Shown here: positions 1-9,231 of the stretch, in pieces | Numbering within the stretch: position 1 is the stretch's first letter | How the letters are laid out: each line of letters begins with the position of its first letter | DNA from: an uncultured Oxalobacteraceae bacterium | Lineage (GTDB): Bacteria; Pseudomonadota; Gammaproteobacteria; Burkholderiales; Burkholderiaceae | Direction of reading: 5' to 3' | DNA: 64,000 bases | NCBI GenBank assembly: GCA_946479255.1 | Contig: CAMLFK010000001.1 | Span: 20,145-84,144, forward strand | Translations under genes and position numbers: made by a program | The notes under the pieces: model-generated | What the model was told of the DNA's origin: nothing | Databases searched by the model: none | What the model saw: only the letters and a program-made list of their open reading frames with translations

Positions 1-1009
1 CGCCGATGTCGGCCTGGCGGGTGTCGATGTTGGAATCGGGCGAGAACTTCTGCAGGCGCACAAAGGGCTGCACTTTGCCGGCGATGAAGGACAGGCCCGC
101 CGAACAGGCCTTGCCCTGCTCGGCCAGGATGACGCCGTCGTTGTCGTAGTCGTAGTAAGCCGCTTCCAGTGCGACGGCGGTGCCGGCACTGAGCTTCTTT
201 TCCATCAGCAGGTCGACATTCCAGCCGGTGTAGTCGCCCTGGCGCAGCAGCGTCGCCACGCCATCCTTCTGGTAGCGCGCGGCGAAGCCGATCGACAGGA
301 TGTCCTTGGCGCCCAGGTAGTTACCGGTGCCGTAGTAGCCCGGCTCCGGGTCCCACAGGTTGGCCTGCACGCGCCCAGCGTACATCAGGCTGTCGTCGGT
401 GTCGACGCCGGCGGCGCGGGCCTGGGCCTGGGTCAGGCTGCCGATGCCGAAGGTGCGGCCTTCGAAGGCGCCGAAGGAGTAATTGAACTTTGCGCCGGCC
501 AGGTCGCCCCACACCACCACGCCGTCGTCGCGGCCGCGGAAGATGCCGCCGTTGTAGCCGTAGCGCGAGGCCACGCCGGCCCAGTAGCCGCCGCCGGTGG
601 AGTAGTAAGGGCCGGCCATGTTGGCACGGTCCGATGGCGACAGCAGGCGGCCGGCCCAGATGTTCAGTTCAGGCGCGATGGCAAACTGCGCGGCGGCGTC
701 CAGCACGCGGATCTGGTCGCCGTCCCATTCGGTGTTGAACATGCCTTTGATGTTCTTGTTCAGCGAACCGCCGAAGAACAGGCGCGCGCTATCCAGGTTG
801 AAGTCATTCGAGCGCGATGTGCCGTTGGGGGCGCCGTCCTCGGCGCTGGTGTAGCTGGCGCGCATGCCGAAACCGGCGGTGATGGACTTGTCTTCGCCAA
901 AGTTGATGGTGGCGCCGGCATGGGCCTGGACGCAGGCCGCCGCAATACTGGCCGCCAGCACGCCGTAACGGACGCCGTAACGGGCTCTTTTACTGAAAGT
1001 GAAACTCAT
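1..1009 (-). CDS. Outer-membrane porin, 3' end cut by the window
   Basis: A leftward reading frame starts at 1009 and is still open at base 1, giving 336 residues. The N-terminus is a classical signal peptide (MSFTFSKRARYGVRYGVLAA...VQAHA) followed by mature GATINFGEDKSITAGFGMRA. The rest is rich in alternating aromatic and small residues with Gly/Asp turns, as in a beta-barrel. The stretch with DSARLFFGG, GMFNTEWDGDQ and IWAGRLLSPSDRAN resembles phosphate-selective porin (OprO/OprP) type proteins, which form substrate-specific outer-membrane channels. The phosphate specificity itself is not supported. It lies 116 bp downstream of a sugar ABC operon on the same strand and could serve it, but it may have its own promoter. 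The signal peptide has a small internal duplication (RYGVRYGV). Confidence 0.75.
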   Translation of the reverse strand, partial: MSFTFSKRARYGVRYGVLAASIAAACVQAHAGATINFGEDKSITAGFGMRASYTSAEDGAPNGTSRSNDFNLDSARLFFGGSLNKNIKGMFNTEWDGDQIRVLDAAAQFAIAPELNIWAGRLLSPSDRANMAGPYYSTGGGYWAGVASRYGYNGGIFRGRDDGVVVWGDLAGAKFNYSFGAFEGRTFGIGSLTQAQARAAGVDTDDSLMYAGRVQANLWDPEPGYYGTGNYLGAKDILSIGFAARYQKDGVATLLRQGDYTGWNVDLLMEKKLSAGTAVALEAAYYDYDNDGVILAEQGKACSAGLSFIAGKVQPFVRLQKFSPDSNIDTRQADIG

Positions 1010-1125
1010 CGTTGCCCCTCGTGGTGAATGAAAAATCTGCTGTGTTTGCAGATTAGCCATTCAATTCCACACGGCACATACGTCAATTTGCGTACAGACG
1101 GGCGGGAAAACGACAGCGGCGCACT

Positions 1126-1959
1126 TCAGCCCTTCAGTCCTGTCGCCGCCAGGAAGCCTTGCGTCACGCGGCGCTGGAACAGCACATAGGCCAGTGCCAC
1201 CGGCATGGCGCCCAGCAGGGCCGCCGCCATCAGTTGCGCATAGCGTACGCCGAAGGCGTCGTAGGTCTGGGTCAGGCCGAGCGGAATGGTCATCATGTCG
1301 GACGAGGTGACGATGATGAAGGGCCAGAGGAAGTTGTTCCACGCCGCGATGAAAGTCACGATCGCCATCGCCCAGACGATATTGCCGGACATGGGCAGGT
1401 AAACGCTCCACAGCACGCGCATGGGCGAAGCGCCGTCCATCAGCGCGGCTTCGCGAAAGTCGGGCGGGATGGTGTCGAAGAACTGCTTGAATACGTAAAT
1501 CACCACCGGCGACACCACTTGCGGCAGCACGATGCCGGCATAGCTGTTGATCAGCCCAAGCTGGTTCATGGTCCGGAACAGCGGCACCAGCAGCGCTTCG
1601 AAGGGCAGCAGGAAGGCCAGCATGGCCAGGGCGAATAGCAGCTGGCGCCCGCGAAAGCGCAGCTGCGAGAAGGCGTAGGCCGCCATCAGGCTGGTGACGA
1701 TCGTGATCACCGTGACCAGCAGCGCCACCAGCGCGCTGTTGAACAGCCAACGCGGCAGCTTGCCGGCCGCGAGCACTTTGGCGAAAGCTTCGACGGTCCA
1801 GGTCTGCGGCAGGTAGTGGAACACCGGCGAGATGGTTTCGCTTTCCGGGCGCAGCGCCGTGCTCAGCGCCCATAGCAGCGGCGCGGCCCACAGCGCGGCC
1901 AGCAGCACGGCCGAAAGCAGCGCGGCCACCGGCCAGCCCGCAGCGCCGCGCCGCTTCAT
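1126..1959 (-). CDS. Carbohydrate ABC transporter permease, MalG/UgpE type
   Basis: 277 residues with about six hydrophobic segments. The cytoplasmic EAA loop, where the ATPase docks, reads EAALMDGASPMRVLWSVYLP near residues 170-190, the hallmark of binding-protein-dependent permeases of the CUT1 sugar family. The protein would form the inner-membrane channel together with the MalF-type permease upstream. Its ATG overlaps the TGA of that gene in an ATGA, so translation is probably coupled. It is the last gene of the operon GH2, binding protein, permease, permease. No ATP-binding subunit is present in the operon, so a MalK/MsmK-type ATPase must come from elsewhere if the transporter works. Substrate unknown. 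Confidence 0.93.
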   Translation of the reverse strand: MKRRGAAGWPVAALLSAVLLAALWAAPLLWALSTALRPESETISPVFHYLPQTWTVEAFAKVLAAGKLPRWLFNSALVALLVTVITIVTSLMAAYAFSQLRFRGRQLLFALAMLAFLLPFEALLVPLFRTMNQLGLINSYAGIVLPQVVSPVVIYVFKQFFDTIPPDFREAALMDGASPMRVLWSVYLPMSGNIVWAMAIVTFIAAWNNFLWPFIIVTSSDMMTIPLGLTQTYDAFGVRYAQLMAAALLGAMPVALAYVLFQRRVTQGFLAATGLKG

Positions 1960-2837
1960 CCATTCCTCCGTGCCAGCCAGCGCGCCAGGAAGGCCTGCAG
2001 TAGCGACAGGCCCACCACGATGATCACGAAGGCCATGGCGATCGCCGCCGCGTAGCCGGCGTCGCTCTGGGTGAACGCGGTCTCGTACATATAGTGCAGC
2101 GTGACGCGGGTGGTATTGAACGGCCCGCCGGTGGTAAGGATGTAGGTCTGGCCGAAGATCTTGAGCGAGGAAATAGCCTGCAGCACCAGCGCGGTGGCCG
2201 TCACCGGCGCCAGTGCCGGCCAGGTGATGTGGCGAAACAGCGCGAAGCCGTGCGCGCCATCGAGTTGAGCTGCCTCGTACATCTCGCGCGGGATGTTGCG
2301 CAGGCCGGCCAGGAACATCAGCATATTAAACCCCACGGTCCACCAGACGGTGCCGATGGCAACCACCGGCATCGCCCAGTGCAGGTCGGCCAGCCATGCG
2401 TGCTCGATACCCAGCAGGTGGTTGACGATGCCGGTGGTGGGATGGAGCATCCAGTCGGCGATCAGGGTCATGACCGATATCGGCAGCACGAAGGGCAGGA
2501 AGAACGAGGCCTGCAGCCAGGCGCTGGCGCGGGTGAAGCGGTCTACCAGCAGCGCCATGACGAGGCCGAGCGCGGTCAGCGCGGGTACCGTCAGCAGCGA
2601 AAAGTAGAAGGTGTTTCCGAGCGAAGACCAGAAAGACGGGTCCTGCACCAGCGCCCTGTAGTTGGCCAGGCCAATGAAAGCGCTGGTGCGGGTCAGGCTG
2701 CTCTCGGTCAGGCTGAGGTAAAAGGTTTGCGCCGCCGGGACCAGGAAGAACAGCAGGAACACGGCGATGAACGGCGCCAGCAGCAGCAAGGCGGAACGGC
2801 CTTCGCGGCGCGTGGATGGCTTGGTCTGCGCGTTCAT
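1956..2837 (-). CDS. Carbohydrate ABC transporter permease, MalF/UgpA type
   Basis: 293 residues. A short cytoplasmic N-terminus (MNAQTKPSTRREGRSA) leads into the first hydrophobic segment (LLLLAPFIAVFLLFFLVPAA), typical of UgpA/MalF-like permeases. The EAA loop reads EAAQLDGAHGFALFRHITWP near residue 215, followed by the conserved GGPFNTT region of CUT1 permeases. The start at 2837 is chosen because the ATG overlaps the upstream binding-protein stop (TGATG). The same frame stays open to 4349, but that extension only runs antiparallel through two other genes. It pairs with the downstream permease to make the membrane channel for an unidentified oligosaccharide. Confidence 0.93.
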   Translation of the reverse strand: MNAQTKPSTRREGRSALLLLAPFIAVFLLFFLVPAAQTFYLSLTESSLTRTSAFIGLANYRALVQDPSFWSSLGNTFYFSLLTVPALTALGLVMALLVDRFTRASAWLQASFFLPFVLPISVMTLIADWMLHPTTGIVNHLLGIEHAWLADLHWAMPVVAIGTVWWTVGFNMLMFLAGLRNIPREMYEAAQLDGAHGFALFRHITWPALAPVTATALVLQAISSLKIFGQTYILTTGGPFNTTRVTLHYMYETAFTQSDAGYAAAIAMAFVIIVVGLSLLQAFLARWLARRNG

Positions 2838-4159
2838 CAATACCTCGGCGGACGTTTGCGCAGCAGGCGGGCCGCTTCCAGTTCGAAGCGGTGCAGCGCG
2901 TCGGCCGGGGTCAGCTGGCCCGATAGCGCCGCCGGCAGGAACTTGGAGGCGATCGCTTGCAGCGGCCCGGCCGCGCCCATGTACCAGCCGTCCGGGTCGT
3001 AGACCACATTGGCCGCGGCCGCCGCATACAGCGCGTTGGGCATGAGCGCGCGCGCCGCCGCCGATTCGGCCACCGGCCGGTAAGCCGGAATGTGGCCGCC
3101 CTCGGCCCAGCCCATCGAGTGGCGGCTCACGTACGCCACAAAACGCAGTACTGCCGCCGCTTTGGCGGGCGCCATGGGCCTGCCCTCGTTGGCCGGCAGC
3201 GCGAAGCCGTGCGAGTCGGCCCACACGCTGGCGTTGGCGTACATGCGCGGCAGCGGCGCGATGCCGTACTCGAAGCCCAGCGAGCGCCTGGCGCTGGCCT
3301 TGACCAGCTCCGGCACCTCCCACACGCCGTTGAGCATGAAGCCGGCATTGCCGCCCATGTACTGGCTGGTGGAGGCGGGATAATCGAGGCCCGGCGTGGC
3401 ATAGCCGCGCTTGAACCAGCTCGATACCTGGGCCAGCGCCTCCGGTCCGTCGGGCCCGTAGGCGAAGCGGCCGTTGGCCACCACCGCGCGTTCGCGCTGC
3501 GCCAGCATCGAGACCCACAAGCGCCAGATGGCATACGAGCTTTGCGCGCTTTCCATGGTCAGGCCGGCGCGCCCGGTCTTCTCTTTGACAAGGCGAAAGG
3601 CTGCCGTCAAGGCGTCGATGCCGTCGATCCGCTTGAGCGTGCCGGCGCCGTCCAGCAGGCCGGCCCTTGCGGCCAGGGTCTTGTTGTAATACAGGACCAG
3701 CGGGTGCAGGTCGAGCGGTACCGCGTAGCTGCGTCCTTGGTGAATGGTCTTGTCCCACTGGCGCGGGAAAAAGTCCTCGCTGCGCAGCCCGGCCGCGTAC
3801 AGCTCGTGCGGCGTGATCGGGCGCAGCACGCCGCCGCCGGCCAGGTTGGTCATGCGCGACAGGTGGACCGTGGCCAGGTCGGGGCCAGCGCCGACCACGG
3901 TGGCGGTGATGAGTTTGGTGTAGAAGGGCTCGCCCCAGCGCAGGGTGGTGCTGACCACCCTCACCTCGCGCTGGCTGGCGTTGAACCGTTCGACCAAAGC
4001 GCGCATGCGCTCGCCGTCGCCGCCGCTGAGCAAGGTCCACATCCTGACCTCGACGGGGGCCTGAGCCCTTGAGGCAAGTGGCAGGCCGAAGCCGGCCAGC
4101 CACGCTGCCGCGGCCAGCCAGGTCCTGCGCTGCGCGGGTTGGCTCACACGTCGGGTCAC
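2837..4159 (-). CDS. Sugar ABC transporter substrate-binding protein
   Basis: 440 residues from a GTG start that overlaps the GH2 stop in a GTGA; the TGA end overlaps the next gene in a TGATG. The N-terminus carries a signal peptide (TWLAAAAWLAGFGLPLASRAQA). The mature part begins PVEVRMWTLLSGGDGERMRALVERFN, the usual opening of extracellular solute-binding protein family 1. Later motifs fit the family: the hinge-like PLDLHPLVLYYNKTL, GNAGFMLNGVWEVPEL and WADSHGFALPAN. It would capture an oligosaccharide in the periplasm and deliver it to the two permeases downstream. The in-frame extension to 4789 runs into the GH2 gene and is rejected. A second GTG 12 bp downstream is a possible alternative start. 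Confidence 0.9.
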   Translation of the reverse strand: MTRRVSQPAQRRTWLAAAAWLAGFGLPLASRAQAPVEVRMWTLLSGGDGERMRALVERFNASQREVRVVSTTLRWGEPFYTKLITATVVGAGPDLATVHLSRMTNLAGGGVLRPITPHELYAAGLRSEDFFPRQWDKTIHQGRSYAVPLDLHPLVLYYNKTLAARAGLLDGAGTLKRIDGIDALTAAFRLVKEKTGRAGLTMESAQSSYAIWRLWVSMLAQRERAVVANGRFAYGPDGPEALAQVSSWFKRGYATPGLDYPASTSQYMGGNAGFMLNGVWEVPELVKASARRSLGFEYGIAPLPRMYANASVWADSHGFALPANEGRPMAPAKAAAVLRFVAYVSRHSMGWAEGGHIPAYRPVAESAAARALMPNALYAAAAANVVYDPDGWYMGAAGPLQAIASKFLPAALSGQLTPADALHRFELEAARLLRKRPPRY

Positions 4160-6117
4160 ACCGGCTTGACAGTGAGGCTGGAGACCGGCCCCTCGGTACC
4201 CGGCAAGTCCTCCGGCCCCGGGCTGGCGGGTGCCTGCGCCACTTCGTGCACCAGCGCGTCGGCAATGCCGCCCACCCGCAGCCATTCGAGCGGCACGTCC
4301 TCGCCGCGCTTGTCGCGCCAAGTCTGGCTGTGCCCGAGCGGGTCGACATACCAGTCGTGCAGGATCGCTTCGGCCCCGCGGGTGGCGCGCGCCAGGTCTT
4401 CGATCGGCGCCTTGGGTACGCGGTGCTCGGTCAGGAGGCCATTCTTTTCGAGGAAGGTGTCGGTCAGCTGGGTGTAACAGAAGCCGGACAAGGACTTGCA
4501 GCGGTGGATCGCCGCCATCAGGGCCTGGTAGCGCAGCAGCAGTTCGGCGCCGTCCTGCGCCACCGAATAGCCCCAGCCCTTCTCGCCCTTGCCAGCGATG
4601 CAGGCGATGCCGCCGAATTCGGACAGGAACACCGGCTTGTTCAAGCCCGTGAAGCCGTCGATCACCAGGCGCCGGCGCGCCGGCCGCACGTGTTCGAGCG
4701 AATAGGCGAGCTGTTCGCGGGTGCCGTAGCGGCTGTACAGCTCTTCGGGATCGGCATGGTAGTCGTGGATGTTGACGAAGTCCCCGCACGGCATTTCCCA
4801 GCCGTCGTTACCGACCACCGGGCGCGAGCCGTCGAGCGCGCGCGTCAGGTGGTAGAGCGCGCGCACGAAGTCGACCTGGCGCGGGTCATACATCAGTTCG
4901 GGCACGCCCCACGATTCATTGGTCGGCACCCACGCCACGATGCAGGGATGCGAGACGTCGCGCTCGACCAGTTCCTTCCACTCCTCCACCACGCCGTGCA
5001 CGGTTTCGCTGGAAAAGCCATAGGCGGACGGCATTTCGGCCCACACGCACAGGCCCAGCACATCGCACCAGTACAGCCAGCGCGGGTCTTCCGATTTCTG
5101 GTGCTTGCGCACGCCGTTAAAGCCCAGCCGCTTGATCAGGAGGACGTCGTCGCGCAGCTGCTCGGACGAGGCCACCATCAGGCTTTCCGGCCAGTAGCCC
5201 TGGTCGAGCACCATGCGCAGGTAGTAGGGCCGGCTATTGAGCTGGAAGCGGTCGCCGTCGACATCGACCTTGACCAGCGCGGTGTAGCTGTAGACGAAGT
5301 CGATCACCAGGCCGTCCTTGTCGTGTACCGCGATCTCGGCGGCGATCAGCTGCGGGCTTTCCGGACTCCACAGCCAGTGGGCTCTAGCGTCGTCGATGCC
5401 GGGATCGGGCAGCTGAAAGATGCGCGAAAGCCGCTCGCCGGTCAGCAGGCAGCGGTCCGATACCAGCAGGCGCTCGCCCAGGCGCAAGGTCACGTTGACG
5501 GTGCCGCCGGGCGGTAGGTGCGTCACGTCGGCGTCGAGGCGGATCTGCCAGTGCGACACGTCGGCGGTCCAGCGCAGCCGCTCGATATGCGCGGCGGCGA
5601 CGTTCTCCACCCAGACGGTGCGCCAGATGCCGGTGGTGCGCGGGTACCAGATCGAGTGCGGCTCCAGTTCCCAGTCCATCTTGCCGCGCACCTTGTGCAT
5701 GTCGTGCGGGTCATCCTCGGCCTGCACCACGATTTCCAGGCTATGGCCTTCCAGGTGGCGCGTAATGTCGAGCGAGAACGGGCTGTGGCCGCCCTTGTGC
5801 TCGATGGCGTAGCGGCCGTTGATCCACACCCGCGCGCGGTGGTTGACCGCGCCGAAGTGCAGCATGAGGCGTTCGCCTTCATCCGGGTACAGGTCGTCAT
5901 CCAGGCCGACCACGCGGCGGTACCAGACGCGGCGCCGGAAGCCCTGGTCGTGTACGCCGCTGGCGTTGGCCTCGGGTGGATAAGGGACAATGATGGTGCG
6001 GTCGAACGGCACACTGGCCGGCTCGTAAAAGACGGCATCGTCGTCGAGCATTGCTTGCCAAGGGCCATCGAGACTGAGCCATTGGTCGCGTCGCAGTTGG
6101 GGGCGGGGATGGTCCAC
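4156..6117 (-). CDS. Glycoside hydrolase family 2 protein (beta-galactosidase or beta-glucuronidase-like)
   Basis: 653 residues with no signal peptide, so probably cytoplasmic. Residues 10-180 form the jelly-roll sugar-binding domain (DGPWQAMLDDD, RRRVWYRRVV, FGAVNHRARVWINGR). An immunoglobulin-like middle domain follows, then a TIM barrel from about residue 290. The catalytic acid/base is E401 in VPTNESWG and the nucleophile is E500 in FLSEFGG, both intact. The GTG start is supported by an AGGAGG 9 bp upstream. It is the first gene of a leftward operon with an ABC importer, which suggests it hydrolyses an imported beta-linked oligosaccharide. The GH2 sequence alone does not settle galactoside versus glucuronide. 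Its closeness to pectin genes makes a plant cell-wall galactan or uronide fragment plausible but unproven. Confidence 0.9.
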   Translation of the reverse strand: MDHPRPQLRRDQWLSLDGPWQAMLDDDAVFYEPASVPFDRTIIVPYPPEANASGVHDQGFRRRVWYRRVVGLDDDLYPDEGERLMLHFGAVNHRARVWINGRYAIEHKGGHSPFSLDITRHLEGHSLEIVVQAEDDPHDMHKVRGKMDWELEPHSIWYPRTTGIWRTVWVENVAAAHIERLRWTADVSHWQIRLDADVTHLPPGGTVNVTLRLGERLLVSDRCLLTGERLSRIFQLPDPGIDDARAHWLWSPESPQLIAAEIAVHDKDGLVIDFVYSYTALVKVDVDGDRFQLNSRPYYLRMVLDQGYWPESLMVASSEQLRDDVLLIKRLGFNGVRKHQKSEDPRWLYWCDVLGLCVWAEMPSAYGFSSETVHGVVEEWKELVERDVSHPCIVAWVPTNESWGVPELMYDPRQVDFVRALYHLTRALDGSRPVVGNDGWEMPCGDFVNIHDYHADPEELYSRYGTREQLAYSLEHVRPARRRLVIDGFTGLNKPVFLSEFGGIACIAGKGEKGWGYSVAQDGAELLLRYQALMAAIHRCKSLSGFCYTQLTDTFLEKNGLLTEHRVPKAPIEDLARATRGAEAILHDWYVDPLGHSQTWRDKRGEDVPLEWLRVGGIADALVHEVAQAPASPGPEDLPGTEGPVSSLTVKPV

Positions 6118-6303
6118 TATCGCTTTCCTCCTGAACAGCTGGCATGCAGCAAAAATTTATAGTACCAATATGCCGTAGGCTGTGCTGTTCGCTTGCGCAG
6201 TTTTCAATCGGCTCGCCGTCGGCCAGGGTACTGAACTCTTTTATGAAACCTTATCGATGGAAGGGCGCTGCGTCAATCGGATTGTTAATGCTTTCTTTCA
6301 TGC

Positions 6304-6341
6304 AAAAAACCGCCACCCCCGCCCCACGCGAGGATGGCGGT
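6304..6341 (-). terminator. Rho-independent terminator of the metzincin-lectin-like unit
   Basis: On the minus strand, CCGCCA (6340-6335) pairs with TGGCGG (6315-6310), followed directly by six T (6309-6304). It lies 9 bp past the stop of the 102-residue gene ending at 6350. The loop is long, about 19 nt and GC-rich, but the T-run is clean. Confidence 0.7.
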
Positions 6342-6349
6342 GTGGCCGC

Positions 6350-6658
6350 CTATTCCGCGACCACGGTGAAAAAGATCTCGCCTTCGTAGTTATCGTCCCA
6401 GCTGCCCGACCAGTCGCGCAGGCCGAAGGTGGCCTGCACATTGACCCGGCGCGGCGCCAGCGGATCGATGGCCGCTTCCAGCCGCACTTCGAGATTGCCA
6501 AGGTGATGGTCGCTGGTCGGCGAGAAGGCCACGTCGAAGCCGGTCAGGATCGCCGTGGCCTGGGTCACGCCGGTCGGAAACACCACCTCGCCGCTCTGCT
6601 GGCGCGGGCCGTCGCCACGGTCACGGTTGAAACGGATCACATCGCTGAGGATCTGCAT
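6350..6658 (-). CDS. Small single-domain protein with HHLG / GLRDWSG-WDD motif
   Basis: 102 residues, no signal peptide. Almost the whole protein is one domain that also forms the N-terminus of the metalloprotease gene just upstream. Both copies share ATA-L/M-x-G, then DHHLG, a V/L-rich strand, a DP turn, GLRDWSGxWDDxYxGxI and a final V-A-D/E. The alternating pattern suggests an all-beta, perhaps ligand-binding module; that is inference. The start at 6658 lies only 3 bp after the metalloprotease stop, so the two are almost certainly co-transcribed, and a terminator follows. I do not recognise a named family and assign no function. Confidence 0.8.
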   Translation of the reverse strand: MQILSDVIRFNRDRGDGPRQQSGEVVFPTGVTQATAILTGFDVAFSPTSDHHLGNLEVRLEAAIDPLAPRRVNVQATFGLRDWSGSWDDNYEGEIFFTVVAE

Positions 6659-6661
6659 GGT

Positions 6662-9067
6662 CTACTCCTTGGTGGTGGCTGATTGATCGCTACGCTTGGG
6701 CAGGTGCAGCACGAAGCGCCCCGACCGCTGGTGTTCCACTGTCCATACCGCTGTCGCACCGCCCTGCCCCGTGTCGAGCACCACGGCATGCACGGCATGC
6801 ATTCCGGGTGGCAGGCGGTTCAGCTCGAGCGTGCGTCCACGGCCGATTTCGGCCCCGCGGCTGTTGTACCAGCGCACGTCCGGACGCACCGGCCCGTTGC
6901 TCATCACCAGCCGCAGCAAGGGCGGCAGCGGCACACTGCCGCCGGCGCCCGCCGCCACGCCGGCCAGGCTCAAGCCGATATTGGCGCCCGGCGCTTGATC
7001 GGGCACGCCGAGGCGGCCCTCCCATACGCTCTCGCCGGTCGCGATGCCGCCACTGGCCAGCACCCGGACCGCCACTTCGCGCTGGCGCCTGAACAGCGTC
7101 TTGGGGACCTGCATCGACATGGCGCGCGTGCGTGGCCCGGCCCCGCGCCAAGTGCCGCGCGCATCGCGCCACTGCACCAGGTACCACAAGGCTTCGCCAT
7201 CGTCGGCCTGCCAGCGCACGGTAAGCTCCTTCCGGGATGGATCGTCGGCCCCGTCGACCTCCACCGCGACCTTGGGCGGCGCGCCGATCTCGCGCCGGAA
7301 CACCACCTTGCCGTCGCAGTCGAAGATCACCAGCGATGCCGCGCACCGGTCGAAGGACAACGCCTGGCGGATGCGCAGCGGCCAGGTGCCGTGCCCGCAG
7401 CCGCAGGACGAGCCGTGCGCCGACGCATACAGGCAGGCGTGCTTGAGCATGCGGCCACGCTCATCCTGCAGTTCGATGGTGAACTCGGTGCGCAGCATGC
7501 CGCGCGGCTGCGGGAAGGCGGCGAAATGAAAGGCCGGGCGCAGCTCGATCGAGTGGTCGCGCTCGATGCGCAAGTTGAGGAACAGCTGCTGCTGCTTGAT
7601 CTTGATCCAATCGCCGCGGTCCTCCGGCCGTCCCTCGGGACCACCGGCTGCGGCGCCGAACTCCTCCGGCAGGCGGCTCATCAGCGCCTTGTAGTTATAT
7701 GGACTGATCCACTTGTTACCCGAATAGCCCATGATGTCGTGCGCGATGGCCGGGTCTTTGACCGAGAGGTTGAAGCTGTCGAAGCCGAATTCGCCGATGC
7801 TGTCGGAATCGTAGCCGCTGTAGCGCGGATAATTGTCGTCGGTGTTGGCCGGCTGATTGCAGCGCGTGACGTTGTCGCACGGCGCGTGCTGGCGGCCCAG
7901 TGCGTGGCCCAGTTCATGCGCCGCCGTGCCGCCGGCGTTGACCCGGCCGACCGCCGCGCCGCCACCGCCGCAGCCGCCCACCGAGCCGGTATTCAAGCCG
8001 GTGTTGAACAAGCCTAGCACGATGTCTTCCGAGTCGCCGCGCATGTCGCGCACGGCGTCGAGCAGCTCATCGAGCTTATCGCAGCCTTCGCTGATGTCGG
8101 ACTCGACTTCCTCGTCGTAGTCCATGGTCAGGAAGCTGGTGATGCTCACCTGCGGGATCGGGAACAGGCGCTCGGTCAGCTGCAGCGTGCTGACGAAGTC
8201 GGCCTGGGTGGGTGCGGCCAGCTGGGCCGGGGTGGCGCCATCCACCACGTCCGGCCCGGTGTAGTTGATGGCGACCGCGATCACCGGCAGCGCGGGCATG
8301 GTTTCGAAGGTAAGCGTGCGAATGAACGCGGCCGAGAACTGGGTATTGTCGGCCGCGTCGATGGCGCGCGCACTGATGGCCACCACGCCGCGCGAGAGAT
8401 CTTCGGGAATCAGGAAGTTGAGCGTATGGCCGCGCTGACCGCGTTCGATCTGCACGTCGCGGCGCGGCACGATGGTCTCGATCGGACTGATCGCGGTGGT
8501 GGTGCCGGCCGCCGTGGTCACATCGAGCATGCCGGTCAGGCGGGCGATCGGCGCCAGGCCCGAGCTGGCGTCGTAGTCGATGTAGAGGCGCACCACGGTT
8601 GGCTTGTCGGCCACCAGGCGGATCGAGTTATCCGGGAATACGTTGACGCTGTCGAGGTGATCGTCGCTGCGGAAGTGCTGGATGACCTGGGTGATCTCGC
8701 CATCGACGATGATGAGGTCGCCGCGCGGATCGCCCGGAAACGGCGGGCTGACGCCAGCCAGGTCGGCCAGTACCACGTACTGGATGTTGCCGCTGTAATC
8801 GTCGTCCCACTCGCCCGACCAGTCGCGCAGGCCGAAGCTGCCATTGACGATCAACACGGTGTCGTCATCGGGATCGATCCGGCTCGACAGCTCCACGGTG
8901 AGCCGGCCGAGATGATGGTCCTCCTGATTCTCGAAGGTGGCCGAGTAGCCCGACATGCCCGCCGTCGCTCGCAAGATACTGCGCGGAAACGCAATGCGCG
9001 CTTCGGCTGGCTGCGGCCCTGAACTGGATGTCTTCGGAAAATTAAAAGACTGCTGACGTATTTCCAT
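6662..9067 (-). CDS. Metzincin-type zinc metalloprotease with N-terminal beta domain
   Basis: 801 residues. The ATG at 9067 is preceded by AAGGAG at 10 bp, so the longer frame to 9115 is rejected. Residues about 20-102 are the HHLG/GLRDWSG domain also found in the next gene. A beta-rich middle region (about 115-255) is followed by the protease domain. The zinc motif is H384-E-L-G-H388-A-L-G-R-Q-H394, the extended HExxHxxGxxH of metzincins, and M446 in DIMGYSG looks like the Met-turn. A Cys-rich piece (GGCGGGG, HAPCDNVTRC) sits beside it. The C-terminal 300 residues look like Ig/fibronectin-type sheets (VEVDGADDPSRKELTVRWQ). No signal peptide is visible, so any export would need a non-classical route. 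Confidence 0.85.
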   Translation of the reverse strand: MEIRQQSFNFPKTSSSGPQPAEARIAFPRSILRATAGMSGYSATFENQEDHHLGRLTVELSSRIDPDDDTVLIVNGSFGLRDWSGEWDDDYSGNIQYVVLADLAGVSPPFPGDPRGDLIIVDGEITQVIQHFRSDDHLDSVNVFPDNSIRLVADKPTVVRLYIDYDASSGLAPIARLTGMLDVTTAAGTTTAISPIETIVPRRDVQIERGQRGHTLNFLIPEDLSRGVVAISARAIDAADNTQFSAAFIRTLTFETMPALPVIAVAINYTGPDVVDGATPAQLAAPTQADFVSTLQLTERLFPIPQVSITSFLTMDYDEEVESDISEGCDKLDELLDAVRDMRGDSEDIVLGLFNTGLNTGSVGGCGGGGAAVGRVNAGGTAAHELGHALGRQHAPCDNVTRCNQPANTDDNYPRYSGYDSDSIGEFGFDSFNLSVKDPAIAHDIMGYSGNKWISPYNYKALMSRLPEEFGAAAGGPEGRPEDRGDWIKIKQQQLFLNLRIERDHSIELRPAFHFAAFPQPRGMLRTEFTIELQDERGRMLKHACLYASAHGSSCGCGHGTWPLRIRQALSFDRCAASLVIFDCDGKVVFRREIGAPPKVAVEVDGADDPSRKELTVRWQADDGEALWYLVQWRDARGTWRGAGPRTRAMSMQVPKTLFRRQREVAVRVLASGGIATGESVWEGRLGVPDQAPGANIGLSLAGVAAGAGGSVPLPPLLRLVMSNGPVRPDVRWYNSRGAEIGRGRTLELNRLPPGMHAVHAVVLDTGQGGATAVWTVEHQRSGRFVLHLPKRSDQSATTKE

Positions 9068-9231
9068 CGCTGCAAGCTCCTTATATCCCGGCACCGCGGA
9101 AGCGGACCGATCCAATCCAGACTAGCAGCGCGCATGAGGCTGGATCTGGCGTGGCGCAATCCCATACCGAACCAGATCGCTTTACTTGCGTCTAAATTTC
9201 ATGCGGAACATTTTGATGAATGGAGGACACA

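Noticed and set aside
1956..4349. 797-residue extension of the MalF-type permease
   Set aside because: The extra N-terminal part overlaps the binding-protein gene out of frame; the permease starts at 2837 with a TGATG overlap.
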